Assembly (NCBI RefSeq): GCF_026314295.1
Contig: NZ_CP111108.1
Location: 620,001-684,000 of the forward strand
Source: Caproicibacterium sp. BJN0003
GTDB lineage: Bacteria; Bacillota; Clostridia; Oscillospirales; Acutalibacteraceae
DNA: 64,000 nt
Reading direction: 5' to 3'
Below the pieces are notes generated by a model that searched no databases, had not been told where the DNA came from, and saw only the letters and a list, made by a program, of their open reading frames with translations. Of this stretch, positions 1-8,920 are shown piece by piece (positions within the stretch are counted from its first letter, which is position 1; every line of letters starts with the position of its first letter). The translations under genes were made by a program, and so were the position numbers.

Positions 1-699
1 GGAATGCTGGAAAATACCGATCCGACACTGCTGTCTAATGTGTGCAGCTATCAAGAGGGCGTCTGGAGTTCGGATCAAGGGAAAAAAGTGCTCGATACTT
101 TTGCAAAATTAGCATCTTATACCGATGGGACTGTTCCTGCCAATGCAAATGATGAAAATTATCTTAAAAATGAACAGCTTTTGTTGGAAGATAAGGTCCT
201 CTTTATGCCCGGTGAGAACGGAATCCTCGACCAGACTGCACAAGAGACAAAGGCGGAAGGTTTTGAATGGGGATTTGCTCCAGTGCCATCTTTTGAATCC
301 GGGAAAAATCAGACTCTTTATACGATAACCAGTGAATGCTGGATTCCAACAGCTGCAGAGAATCAGGAGTTGGGGAAAAAGTTTTTGGTTTGGTCTTATA
401 GCGATGAAGCAGCTGCGATTTGTGCCCAATTTGGAGAGACAACCGTCGTGCCGAAATCCGAAACGCAGCTTGATCAGGCACATCAAGCGTTTTATTCTCA
501 GTATGGGGATCAGCTTACAAATAGGCTGATTACGGACGAATTTCTTCCAGTGGGTGCTTCTGATATGAAAGATTTTCGCAGCAGCCTTTTCGGCACTTTT
601 GGAGCTCTTGTCAGCGGTGAGGTTACCCCGGAAAGTTGGAGCCAGGGGGTCATTACGGCAACGGATACCTTGCGGGCAAAACGAAACGCATCCACTTAA
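1..699 (+). CDS. Sugar ABC transporter solute-binding protein, C-terminal part (5' truncated)
   Basis: The frame is open from the left edge, so the N-terminus with its lipoprotein signal lies outside the window. The visible 232 residues resemble the C-terminal lobe of family 1 extracellular solute-binding proteins of carbohydrate importers. The pattern includes a W-I-P-T segment followed by a helix with K-K-F-L-V-W-S, then V-V-P-K-S, as is usual near the hinge of this family. Such proteins sit outside the membrane and hand a sugar or oligosaccharide to an ABC permease. No permease gene follows; the gene ends at a strong terminator, so it is the last gene of its operon. The ligand cannot be deduced. 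The family call is from overall character, not from a decisive motif. Confidence 0.7.
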   Translation, partial: GMLENTDPTLLSNVCSYQEGVWSSDQGKKVLDTFAKLASYTDGTVPANANDENYLKNEQLLLEDKVLFMPGENGILDQTAQETKAEGFEWGFAPVPSFESGKNQTLYTITSECWIPTAAENQELGKKFLVWSYSDEAAAICAQFGETTVVPKSETQLDQAHQAFYSQYGDQLTNRLITDEFLPVGASDMKDFRSSLFGTFGALVSGEVTPESWSQGVITATDTLRAKRNAST

Positions 700-701
700 A
701 T

Positions 702-749
702 AAACGGAAAAGGAAAGCCATAAGCTTTTCTTTTCCGTTTTCTTTTTTA
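702..749 (+). terminator. Rho-independent terminator after the solute-binding protein
   Basis: A 17-bp stem (702-718 with 724-740, one G-U pair) with a 5-base loop is followed by a T-rich run at 738-748. Confidence 0.9.
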
Positions 750-758
750 AGATAATAC

Positions 759-820
759 TTGACATTATAAAAGCTTATGATATACTACGATTAGATGACC
801 GTCTAATAGATGACCGTCTA
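759..820 (+). promoter_or_regulatory. Promoter with twin TetR-like operators for the ABC exporter
   Basis: TTGACA (759-764) and TATACT (781-786) are separated by 16 bp. Immediately downstream lie two exact copies of the imperfect palindrome TAGATGACCGTCTA (792-805 and 807-820), repeating every 15 bp. The dyads cover the expected transcription start, which suits repression by a TetR-family dimer. No such regulator is encoded in the window. Confidence 0.75.
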
Positions 821-847
821 AATAAAGAAAAATCCGGAGGGAAAATT

Positions 848-1573
848 ATGCTGAAAATTTCTGAATTTTCAAAAACGTATGCAGGCGGCAAAAGAGCGGT
901 GGATCACCTGAATTTGGAGGTTCATTCCGGCGAAATCCTTGGCTTTATCGGACATAATGGAGCGGGAAAGACGACGACGCTGCGCGCTGTTGCGGGAATT
1001 CTCGATTTTACCGAAGGAGAAATCACCATTGATGGGCATTCGATTCAAAAGGAGCCGGTAGAGGCCAAAAAAGTGATGGCTTTTTTGCCGGATAACCCTG
1101 ATATTTATGAATTCCTTACCGGAATCAAATATCTAAATTTTCTTGGAGATCTGTATGAGATTCCTGCGAAAGTGCGGGAAGAGCGGATTAAAACTTATGC
1201 AGATGCGTTTGAAATTACAGGGGTTCTGGGCAGTGCGATTGGCGGATACAGTCATGGGATGAAACAGAAACTGTCTCTGGTTTCTGCCTTTATGCGCAAA
1301 CCAAAGCTGCTGATTTTAGACGAACCTTTTGTGGGGCTTGACCCACAGGCTTCCTTTTTACTCAAAGGTTTTCTGCATGAATTATGCAAAACGGGAGGAG
1401 CGGTTTTCTTTTCCACGCACGTTTTGGAAGTAGCAGAAAAACTTTGTGACCGGATTGCGATTATTAAACAGGGAAAATTGATTAAGGTGGATACAACAGC
1501 TTCCATTGTTGGTGATGAGAGCTTGGAGCAGGTGTTTCTGGAACTTGAAAAGGAGGATGTGCCGCATGCGTAA
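848..1573 (+). CDS. ABC exporter ATP-binding protein (ABC-2 type)
   Basis: This 241-residue protein is the nucleotide-binding subunit of a drug, antibiotic or lipid exporter. It shows the Walker A motif GHNGAGKTT near residue 37, a signature-like segment YSHGMKQKLSLV, the Walker B motif LLILDEPFVGLDP and a switch histidine in STHVLE. The C-terminal extension typical of the CcmA/YbhF-like exporter class is short. The start is fixed by TCCGGAGGG eight bases upstream. It overlaps the next gene by 8 nt, so the two are translated together as one transporter. Expression is probably repressed by a TetR-family protein acting on the twin operators in the promoter. The substrate is unknown. Confidence 0.92.
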   Translation: MLKISEFSKTYAGGKRAVDHLNLEVHSGEILGFIGHNGAGKTTTLRAVAGILDFTEGEITIDGHSIQKEPVEAKKVMAFLPDNPDIYEFLTGIKYLNFLGDLYEIPAKVREERIKTYADAFEITGVLGSAIGGYSHGMKQKLSLVSAFMRKPKLLILDEPFVGLDPQASFLLKGFLHELCKTGGAVFFSTHVLEVAEKLCDRIAIIKQGKLIKVDTTASIVGDESLEQVFLELEKEDVPHA

Positions 1574-3137
1574 GCTTGGGATTCTTTTAAAGATTAATTT
1601 TCAGGCGATGCTGCGCTCATTTTCTGTCGGAAAAAAGCGTTCGGCAGGCTGGATTGGTGCGCTTGCTTTGATGGTGTTTTTAGCGCTGTATCTTTCTGGA
1701 GTTTATAGCTTTATGCTGGCAGCTGCTTTATCATCAATAGGAAATTTGCAGCTTTTAATTCCGATGATGACAATTCTGGCAACCATTGTTTCTGTGATAT
1801 TTACGATCTTTGCGGCTAGTGGTCTTGTCTTTGGCAGTAAAGACAGCAATTTATTGCTGCCTTTGCCGGTTTCGGCATTTACGGTGATGCTTAGTAAAGT
1901 GCTTGCACTTTATCTTGAAAATTTAGTGTTCTGCGGGCTCTGGATGATCCCTGCAACTGTTGCGTATCTTTTTTATGGCGGCGGCAGTGCTTTTTTGATT
2001 TTTCCGATTATTATCAGCATTATTTTTCTACCATTTTTGTCGTCTCTGCTTGCCCTTTTAGGTGGCTGGCTGATTGCATTTCTCTCTGCACACAGCCGTC
2101 ATCGTGCTTTGATGGGAAATTTAATCAGCGGCATTTTGCTGGCAGTCGTTTTGATTGGTTCTATGCAGGTCAATCGTATTCTTCAAACGCTGCTTCTCAA
2201 TGCAAATCAAGTTGAAAAGACATTGCATACCGGACTTTTCCTATTTGGATGGCTTATGGATGGTTTACAGGGAAATTTTCTTTCCCTCTTATGGCTGGTT
2301 TTATTCTGTTTCTTACCATTTTTGCTGATTTCGTGGGCACTCAGTTCACATTATCAGAAACTGCTTTCTAAAATGCAGAGTCACGTACTCCGCAATGATT
2401 ATCATTTGCAAAAATTGGAAAGCAACAGTCAATTTGCTGCACTCTTTAAAAAAGAATGCGGCCGCTATTTTGGAACGACGATTTACTTGTTTAATACCGG
2501 AATCGGCGTATTAATGATGCTTGGATTTTCTGTTTATGCGCTTATTGCCAGGCAGAGTCTCCTTAATTTTGTCCAACAGTTCGGAGAAGAGATTCTTGTG
2601 CCGATCTTGGCGCTTGGAATTTGTATGATTCTTTCGATGACAAATACAACATGTGTATCAATTAGCCTGGAAGGCAATACTTTTTGGGTTTTAAAGGGAT
2701 CCCCTGTACCAACAAGAGTGATTTTTCGCGCGAAGGCAGCGCTTAATTTGATCATTTGTTGGGTTAGCACAATTATCAGTGTTCCTCTTTTGGGCATTGC
2801 ATTTTCTTTGCCGGTATTGAGCACAATCAGCCTTTTGCTGGTCGGCCTTGCAATGGGAGTATTTGTAGCACAGTTTGGATTGATGGTCAATCTTAAATTT
2901 CCGAAGATGAACGGGGAAAACGATACCATTATCGTAAAGCAATCTGCGGCGGCATTTTGTGGTATTTTTGGAGGAATGCTGCTGACGGCACTATTGGCAG
3001 GCGCATTTTATTTGCTTTCTTCTCATCTTGGAATTCAACAGTTTTTATTCCTTGCAAGTGCATTTTTACTTTTACTGGCGCTGATAATTCATCGATGGCT
3101 TTTAACGCGCGGAACCGAAATTTTTAAGACTTTATAA
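1566..3137 (+). CDS. ABC exporter multi-pass membrane subunit
   Basis: This 523-residue protein is very hydrophobic. Roughly a dozen apolar segments are spread over its length, with a short cytosolic loop near the middle carrying K-K-E-C-G-R-Y-F. That layout fits permeases of ABC-2-like exporters of the putative ABC exporter family with two homologous halves. The ATG at 1566 is preferred because AAGGAGG lies just upstream, inside the end of the ATPase gene; an earlier in-frame start would run through that gene. The 8-nt overlap makes it the partner of the preceding ATPase. A strong terminator follows at once, so this is a two-gene operon. Confidence 0.85.
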   Translation: MRKLGILLKINFQAMLRSFSVGKKRSAGWIGALALMVFLALYLSGVYSFMLAAALSSIGNLQLLIPMMTILATIVSVIFTIFAASGLVFGSKDSNLLLPLPVSAFTVMLSKVLALYLENLVFCGLWMIPATVAYLFYGGGSAFLIFPIIISIIFLPFLSSLLALLGGWLIAFLSAHSRHRALMGNLISGILLAVVLIGSMQVNRILQTLLLNANQVEKTLHTGLFLFGWLMDGLQGNFLSLLWLVLFCFLPFLLISWALSSHYQKLLSKMQSHVLRNDYHLQKLESNSQFAALFKKECGRYFGTTIYLFNTGIGVLMMLGFSVYALIARQSLLNFVQQFGEEILVPILALGICMILSMTNTTCVSISLEGNTFWVLKGSPVPTRVIFRAKAALNLIICWVSTIISVPLLGIAFSLPVLSTISLLLVGLAMGVFVAQFGLMVNLKFPKMNGENDTIIVKQSAAAFCGIFGGMLLTALLAGAFYLLSSHLGIQQFLFLASAFLLLLALIIHRWLLTRGTEIFKTL

Positions 3138-3180
3138 AAACAATCGGGGTGGAAAAATTTTCTGCCCCGATTGTTTTTTT
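3137..3180 (+). terminator. Rho-independent terminator of the ABC exporter operon
   Basis: The stem ACAATCGGGG / CCCCGATTGT is followed by seven or more Ts. Confidence 0.92.
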
Positions 3181-3228
3181 GATTAATTTCGACTAAGATT
3201 GAACTGGAAGGATTTTCATAAAAGTAAA

Positions 3229-3255
3229 TTAGCACTTAATTAAATAGAGTGCTAA
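3229..3255 (+). promoter_or_regulatory. CIRCE operator (HrcA site) upstream of clpB
   Basis: TTAGCACTT, a 9-base spacer and GAGTGCTAA match the CIRCE consensus TTAGCACTC-N9-GAGTGCTAA with one changed base. This is the known binding site of the heat-shock repressor HrcA. It lies about 120 bp before the clpB start. A TATACT at 3296-3301 is a candidate -10 downstream of it, with no clear -35. Confidence 0.9.
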
Positions 3256-3376
3256 AAATTAATTATTTGTTCACAATATATTCATGAATCCCAATTATAC
3301 TAAATTCAGAACGATTGGGAAAGACTTAAAAGATGGTTTTTTAGACGTTCAGTTGAATTATGAGGAGTGAGATGCT

Positions 3377-5980
3377 ATGAATGCACAGAATTTTACACAG
3401 AAATCCATTGACGCGGTTCAAGGCGCACAGAGCTTGGCAACAGCCAACGAAAATATGCAGATTGAACAGGTACATTTGCTGGCGGCATTGCTTCAGCAGG
3501 AAAATGGTCTGATTCCGCAGCTGATGAAAAAGATGAATGTGGATCCACAGGCATTTTTAAATGCGGTCAATCTAGAAATTAAAAAACTGCCGGGCGTTTC
3601 CGGACCAGGTAGAGAGGCGGGGAAAATTTATGTTTCTCAGGCAGTGGATTCTGCTCTGAATGAGGCAGAAAATGCTGCTTCTCACATGAAAGATGAATAT
3701 GTCAGTGTTGAGCATTTACTTTTAGGATTGCTGCGCAAAGCAGACAAAACGTTAAAGGATCTGTTTCGTACCTTTGGAGTTACCGAAAGCGGATTTCTTG
3801 CGGCACTTTCCAGTGTGCGCGGAAATACAAGAGTGACCAGTGATAATCCGGAAGGAACCTATGATTCTCTTTCTAAATATGCGCAGGATTTGGTAGAGCT
3901 TGCGCGAAACCATAAATTGGATCCTGTGATTGGCCGTGATACAGAGATTCGGGACGTGGTTCGAATCCTTTCGCGTAAAACGAAAAACAATCCGGTTCTG
4001 ATTGGTGAACCGGGTGTCGGCAAAACTGCGATTGCTGAGGGACTTGCCCTGCGAATTGTTCGTGGAGATGTTCCTGACAACCTAAAGGACCGCAAGCTTT
4101 ATTCTCTGGATATGGGATCGCTCATTGCGGGGGCCAAATACCGCGGTGAATTTGAGGAACGTCTCAAGGCGGTTCTCAATGAAGTTAAAAAATCCGAAGG
4201 AAAAATCATTCTGTTTATCGATGAGCTGCATACCATTGTAGGCGCCGGAAAAACAGAAGGCAGTATGGATGCCGGAAACCTTTTAAAGCCGATGTTGGCC
4301 CGCGGCGAATTGCATTGTATTGGTGCAACGACCTTAAATGAATACCATAAATATATTGAAAAAGACGCTGCGCTGGAGCGTCGGTTCCAACCGGTCATGG
4401 TGGAAGAGCCAACCGTTGAGGATACGATTTCGATTCTGCGTGGATTAAAGGAACGCTATGAGGTGTTCCATGGCGTTAAAATTCAGGATCAGGCACTGAT
4501 TGCAGCAGCAACCCTTTCTGACCGATATATTTCGGATCGTTTTCTGCCGGATAAGGCAATCGACCTTGTTGATGAAGCATGTGCAATGGTTCGCACCGAG
4601 ATGGACTCTATGCCGACCGAGCTGGACGATGTTTCGCGTAAAATTATGCAGTTGGAGATTGAAGAAGCAGCGCTCAAAAAAGAGGATGACCGTTTGAGTC
4701 AGGCTCATCTTATCGATATTCAGAAAGAACTTGCGGAGCGTCGTGAGAAATTTAAAGAAATGAAGGCAAAATGGGATAACGAAAAGCAGTCTATTGAGAA
4801 GGTCCAAAAACTGCGCAGTGATCTGGAAGACTGCCATGCACAGATTGAGAAGGCAGAGCGGGAATATGATCTAAATAAAGCCGCCGAACTCAAATATGGC
4901 CGTTTGCCGCAGCTGCAAAAAGAGCTGGAAAAGCAGGAAGCAATCGCTGAAAAATCGCAGGAAGCCCAGCTTTTGCATGACCGCGTGACTGATGAGGAGA
5001 TTGCAGAGATTGTGGGGCGTTGGACCGGAATCCCCGTAGCAAAATTGATGGAAGGCGAAAGAGAAAAGCTTTTACGTCTTGATGAACAGCTTCATCAGCG
5101 GGTGATTGGCCAGGACGAAGCAGTCCAAAAGGTGGCAGATGCAATTCTGCGTTCCCGTGCAGGCATTCAGGATCCAAATCGTCCGATCGGCTCATTCCTA
5201 TTCCTTGGACCTACCGGTGTCGGCAAAACAGAGCTTGCAAAAGCATTGGCCGAGACGCTGTTCGATGATGAAAAAAATCTGATTCGGATTGATATGACGG
5301 AATATATGGAGAAATTTAGCGTATCCCGTTTAATCGGAGCGCCTCCGGGGTATGTTGGTTATGAAGAGGGCGGTCAGCTGACCGAAGCCGTTCGTCGTCA
5401 TCCTTACAGTGTTGTACTGTTTGATGAGGTGGAGAAAGCCCATCCGGATGTTTTTAATGTGCTGCTCCAGGTTCTTGATGATGGAAGAATTACAGATAGT
5501 CAGGGCCGTACTGTTGATTTTAAGAATACCATCATTATTCTGACCTCTAATCTGGGTTCTCAGTATATTCTGGAAGGAATCGGAGCGGATGGTTCTATCA
5601 GCGAAGAAGCGAGAAATCAAGTTCATGCACTGCTCAGAAAGCAGTTCCGTCCAGAATTTTTAAACCGCTTGGACGAGATCGTCTTTTATAAACCTCTGCA
5701 GCGTTCTGAAATTGATCAGATTGTCAATCTGCAGATGGAAGATCTTCGTCGCCGTCTGGCAGATAAAGAACTGGATGTCACCCTTACTGACCGTGCCCGC
5801 GATTATGTGGTAGATCAGGCGTTTGATCCCGCTTATGGTGCGCGTCCACTTAAGAGATTTCTGCAGAGCAGGGTGGAGACGTTGATCGCGAGAAAGATGA
5901 TTGCCGGCGAAATTGCACCGCGCAGCACGATTGTGGTGGATTATGACGGCAAGGAACTGACCGCTTCTTCTCAAAAATAA
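3377..5980 (+). CDS. clpB: ATP-dependent disaggregase ClpB
   Basis: This is a full-length 867-residue Hsp100 chaperone that pulls proteins out of aggregates together with DnaK. The N-domain (about 1-150) has the double Clp repeat. The first AAA+ module has Walker [14 protein letters not shown] and Walker [10 protein letters not shown] long charged coiled-coil M domain (about 400-530), absent from ClpA and ClpC, supports ClpB specifically. The second AAA+ module has [14 protein letters not shown] and [13 protein letters not shown]. The start is the ATG after GAGGAGTGAG. The upstream CIRCE element points to HrcA-controlled heat induction. It appears to be transcribed alone. Confidence 0.97.
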   Translation: MNAQNFTQKSIDAVQGAQSLATANENMQIEQVHLLAALLQQENGLIPQLMKKMNVDPQAFLNAVNLEIKKLPGVSGPGREAGKIYVSQAVDSALNEAENAASHMKDEYVSVEHLLLGLLRKADKTLKDLFRTFGVTESGFLAALSSVRGNTRVTSDNPEGTYDSLSKYAQDLVELARNHKLDPVIGRDTEIRDVVRILSRKTKNNPVLIGEPGVGKTAIAEGLALRIVRGDVPDNLKDRKLYSLDMGSLIAGAKYRGEFEERLKAVLNEVKKSEGKIILFIDELHTIVGAGKTEGSMDAGNLLKPMLARGELHCIGATTLNEYHKYIEKDAALERRFQPVMVEEPTVEDTISILRGLKERYEVFHGVKIQDQALIAAATLSDRYISDRFLPDKAIDLVDEACAMVRTEMDSMPTELDDVSRKIMQLEIEEAALKKEDDRLSQAHLIDIQKELAERREKFKEMKAKWDNEKQSIEKVQKLRSDLEDCHAQIEKAEREYDLNKAAELKYGRLPQLQKELEKQEAIAEKSQEAQLLHDRVTDEEIAEIVGRWTGIPVAKLMEGEREKLLRLDEQLHQRVIGQDEAVQKVADAILRSRAGIQDPNRPIGSFLFLGPTGVGKTELAKALAETLFDDEKNLIRIDMTEYMEKFSVSRLIGAPPGYVGYEEGGQLTEAVRRHPYSVVLFDEVEKAHPDVFNVLLQVLDDGRITDSQGRTVDFKNTIIILTSNLGSQYILEGIGADGSISEEARNQVHALLRKQFRPEFLNRLDEIVFYKPLQRSEIDQIVNLQMEDLRRRLADKELDVTLTDRARDYVVDQAFDPAYGARPLKRFLQSRVETLIARKMIAGEIAPRSTIVVDYDGKELTASSQK

Positions 5981-6113
5981 GGGAAACAAAAATCTAAAAA
6001 GTTCTTTAAAAAGCATAGAATTTTTTCATGAAATGTGATATAGTAAAAATCGGCTTTAGACGACAAAATAGTTCGTTTAGAGTCGATTTGTACTCAAAGG
6101 AGGTTCCCCACCC

Positions 6114-6407
6114 ATGGTGAAACATCTTGTTCTTTGGAAGCTCAAAGATTCAGAACGAAAAAATGCAGTAGCAGATGCGGCACTGTTGCGCAGCCGCTTC
6201 AATTCACTGATTGGAATTGTTGATGGATTAAAATCCATACAAGTTGGGGCCAATTATAAACCCGGAAATTATGATTTATGTTTAGAGTGTGTATTTGATT
6301 CGAAAGAAGACGAAGAGCAGTATCAAGTTCACCCGGAACATTTAAAAATTAAGGCATTGGTTGCAAAGATGATTTGTGGGCGCACCGCGTTTGATTATGA
6401 AATCTAA
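6114..6407 (+). CDS. Dabb (stress-responsive A/B barrel) family protein
   Basis: This 97-residue protein begins MVKHLVLWKLK and contains a central Y-x-L-C-L-E-C-V-F-D strand and a Y-Q-V-H-P-E-H turn. Those are hallmarks of the small dimeric alpha-beta barrel (Dabb) fold. Members are of mostly unknown function; some are cyclases or stress proteins. AAAGGAGG sits 12 bases before the ATG. It stands alone between clpB and a terminator shared with the convergent phosphopantetheinyl transferase gene. No substrate can be named. Confidence 0.85.
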   Translation: MVKHLVLWKLKDSERKNAVADAALLRSRFNSLIGIVDGLKSIQVGANYKPGNYDLCLECVFDSKEDEEQYQVHPEHLKIKALVAKMICGRTAFDYEI

Positions 6408-6427
6408 ATGACGAAAATAAAATAGGA

Positions 6428-6462
6428 AAGGGATGCTGAATGAATTCAGCATCCCTTTTTTT
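6428..6462. terminator. Bidirectional terminator between Dabb gene and NRPS operon
   Basis: A perfect hairpin GGGATGCTGAA / TTCAGCATCCC has a T-run on the plus side and a T-rich stretch on the minus side. The stop codon of the minus-strand gene lies inside the stem, so it serves both convergent units. Confidence 0.9.
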
Positions 6463-6997
6463 GAGCAAAATTATAAAAAAACGGAGTTGATTTTCCGCCG
6501 CAGCAAAAAATTCGGTAAGAGGAGTTCCACTTGATAGGATAAAGAGCAGTTCCGTTTATTGCAGGCAGAAATCCGTTTTGATTAACCGTAGAAAAGCGGC
6601 AAAAATTTTCGTCGATACCGCTGCCTAAATATTTAACATAACTTTCCTTTGCGGTCCATATGGAAAAGAAATCAGAAAACTGTGTTCGGCATAGATGAGA
6701 GTATTCTGCGGGATGAAAAAACCGCTTAGCGATGGAATTCATTTCACGATTTTGTTCAATAATTTGAATATCAAAGCCGATTTTATCACAGTCGCAGAGC
6801 GCACAACCCCAAAAAGTACCGCTGTGTGAGATGGAGATCGTGTAAGGAACTCCTTTTAGATAGGGTTGACCACTTTTCTGATGTTCTAATTTTACGGTAT
6901 AAAAATTGAAATCCGGATTAAAAAGGTGCAGAGATTTTTGCAGTGCGTATTCGAGCGAAAAATCCGGATCTTTTTGAAAGAGAAAAATTTTTGTCAT
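6446..6997 (-). CDS. 4'-phosphopantetheinyl transferase (Sfp type)
   Basis: This enzyme moves the phosphopantetheine arm of CoA onto a serine of carrier proteins. The Sfp-type motifs are visible: G-Q-P-Y-L followed by ISISHSG, the metal-binding I-G-F-D-I-Q, and FFSIWTAKESYVKYLGSG, matching the W-x-x-K-E-x-x-x-K box. At 183 residues it is shorter than Sfp (about 224) but all core motifs are present. It is the last gene of the NRPS operon and overlaps the carrier protein gene by 4 nt (ATGA). It is therefore the expected activator of the two NRPS carrier domains and the stand-alone carrier protein. Confidence 0.93.
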   Translation of the reverse strand: MTKIFLFQKDPDFSLEYALQKSLHLFNPDFNFYTVKLEHQKSGQPYLKGVPYTISISHSGTFWGCALCDCDKIGFDIQIIEQNREMNSIAKRFFHPAEYSHLCRTQFSDFFSIWTAKESYVKYLGSGIDENFCRFSTVNQNGFLPAINGTALYPIKWNSSYRIFCCGGKSTPFFYNFAQKKGC

Positions 6998-7227
6998 TGT
7001 ACGCCCTTATCCTGTAGATAAGAAATGACATCTTTAATGCGGTGCAGCTTCCAAATTTCCCGTGTCTCAATTGTAATGTGAAACTTTTTTTCACAGGCAC
7101 AGACAATGTTAATCAGGTCAAAAGAATTTAACTGTAAATCCTTTACGAGGTCGGTTTCATAGGTGATTCCCTGTTTCCCAGTGATTTCATAAATGATCGC
7201 TTGTAATGTATTTAATAAATTTTCCAA
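6994..7227 (-). CDS. Stand-alone acyl carrier protein
   Basis: This small acidic helical protein has the carrier motif D-L-x-L-N-S-F-D-L, whose serine is the expected phosphopantetheine site. It would hold an acyl chain as a thioester for delivery to the NRPS starter condensation domain. The reading frame extends to a TTG at 7254. An AGGAGG at about 7240-7245 lies inside that extension, so a TTG at 7227 (77 residues) is the better start; the choice is not certain. It lies between the acyl ligase gene (3 nt beyond the longer start) and the transferase gene (4-nt overlap). That order suggests ligase loads carrier and transferase activates it. Confidence 0.88.
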   Translation of the reverse strand: MENLLNTLQAIIYEITGKQGITYETDLVKDLQLNSFDLINIVCACEKKFHITIETREIWKLHRIKDVISYLQDKGVQ

Positions 7228-7257
7228 AATCCGATTTTCCCTCCTAACTTCCAATTT

Positions 7258-8901
7258 CTAAATTTGCCGTTTGATTTTTTGCGCGGAGGTTTTTTCAAAA
7301 GGTGTTTCGCGCAGGTTGACAAGCTGAATTTGTTTGTAAGATGGATATTCAACATTCAGCTCATCAATTTGTTTTTGCAAAAGGTTCAAGACCTCATAAG
7401 AATTCATTCCCTGTGTTTTGTCAGGGTCCGGATAGATCATAACGGCAAGTCTGGCATTGTCCTTTACTTCTCCGATGCTTGCTCCATATGCAATGACCTC
7501 TTTTACAAGTGGTAATTGAGATACACGGGTTTCTATTTCTTCCGGAGAGACCTTTTTTCCGTTTTTCAGAACGATCAAATTCTTTTTTCTGCCGGTAATA
7601 TGTAGAAAACCGTTTTTATCCAGAACTCCAAGATCGCCGGTATGGAACCAGCCGTCAATTAAAACGGAATCCGTCAATTCCTTATCTTTGTAATATCCAA
7701 TCATCACACTGTCTCCACGCACAAGGATTTCATCCTCTTGCAGCTTGAGTTGGAAGCAGGGAAGAACTTTTCCTACACTGCCAAAGCAATAATCCTTATT
7801 GCGGTTTACGCTGATCAGCGGGGAACATTCTGTAATTCCATATCCTTCTAGGCAAACAATGCCGAATTTATGCATCCTCTCAACTACATCCGGAGCAAGA
7901 CAAGCGCCTCCACAGATCAAAAGAGAAAGATCTCCCAAACATTTCTGCTTAATTGCTTTCCATTCAGGTGGGACGGATTCTTCTTTTCGGTGGAACCAAA
8001 GAAGCTGTTTTTCGGGCGGATTTTCAGGCAAACCAGCTTCTGATAAAGCTTGTGACAGGTTTTTGTTTATAATCTCCATAACAAGGGGAACCGCCAGTAA
8101 GGTTCCAGGATCAAAAAGGGCAAGATCACGCTGGAACGTTTTGAGGTTTCCGTTAATACAGAGATGGCAGCCGGCAATCAGTGCATTCAAAACGCAGCAG
8201 GTGATTCCATAGGTATGGAAAAACGGAAGGAAGGTAAATACTTTTTCTGTGAATTTTACCATCGCCATAGATTGACCGGCATTAATTAAGATCCCTTTTT
8301 GAGAGAGCATAACTGCCTTGGAAGCATTGGTTGTTCCGGAGGTGAAGGCAATTACCGCCAGATCATTGCCATTTGTGTTAAGATTTAAAAATGCGTTTCC
8401 CTGCTGTGCAATTAATTGGGCACCCTGTGCACAAACACTCTGAAAACTGTTCGGTGCTTTTTTGTCGTCCGAACATATGCTGACGTTTGCCATTTGTGAA
8501 ATAGGGCCATCTTTTGAGAAAAGCTTTTTTACAGAATCAGACATAATCAAAAAATCGCAGTCCGCAGAAGAAATCATTTTGCGAATCGTATCCGTATCTT
8601 GGTCAATGTCAATTAAAACCGCGACAGAACCGATAGCAGTTACTGTAAAAAAGGAAATCAACCATTCCAGACTGTTTTCTCCAGCGATAGCAATGTGTTT
8701 TCCCTGTAATCCTTTTTGAAGAAGCGCTTCTCCGAATTCATGAGCAGTTTGATAAATTTGCTGGTAAGTAACCGTATGAGGAACCCCGTCCTGATCATAT
8801 TCCGTAATGGCCGGCTGATTTTTATACCGTGCCTGAATGCCAGAAAGGAATGATGAAAAAGTATCATAACAAGTGGTGGGGTAATATGGATAAGAATGCA
8901 T
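7258..8901 (-). CDS. AMP-dependent acyl ligase (fatty acyl-CoA or acyl-ACP synthetase)
   Basis: This 547-residue adenylate-forming enzyme activates a carboxylic acid with ATP. Motifs are the P-loop IAFTSGTTNASKAVMLS, LEGYGITECSPLIS, the hinge region DGWFHTGDLG and ITGRKKNLIVLKNGKKVSPEE. The C-terminus has K-T-S-A-Q-K-I-K-R, where the catalytic lysine of the family lies. The ATG at 8901 follows AAAGGAGAC. The frame is open further upstream, but that part overlaps the preceding gene and has no ribosome site. Placed next to a free carrier protein and an NRPS starting with a condensation domain, it most likely supplies the N-acyl chain. CoA or carrier protein as acceptor cannot be decided here. 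Confidence 0.92.
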   Translation of the reverse strand: MHSYPYYPTTCYDTFSSFLSGIQARYKNQPAITEYDQDGVPHTVTYQQIYQTAHEFGEALLQKGLQGKHIAIAGENSLEWLISFFTVTAIGSVAVLIDIDQDTDTIRKMISSADCDFLIMSDSVKKLFSKDGPISQMANVSICSDDKKAPNSFQSVCAQGAQLIAQQGNAFLNLNTNGNDLAVIAFTSGTTNASKAVMLSQKGILINAGQSMAMVKFTEKVFTFLPFFHTYGITCCVLNALIAGCHLCINGNLKTFQRDLALFDPGTLLAVPLVMEIINKNLSQALSEAGLPENPPEKQLLWFHRKEESVPPEWKAIKQKCLGDLSLLICGGACLAPDVVERMHKFGIVCLEGYGITECSPLISVNRNKDYCFGSVGKVLPCFQLKLQEDEILVRGDSVMIGYYKDKELTDSVLIDGWFHTGDLGVLDKNGFLHITGRKKNLIVLKNGKKVSPEEIETRVSQLPLVKEVIAYGASIGEVKDNARLAVMIYPDPDKTQGMNSYEVLNLLQKQIDELNVEYPSYKQIQLVNLRETPFEKTSAQKIKRQI

Positions 8902-8920
8902 GATTTTTGTCTCCTTTTCT

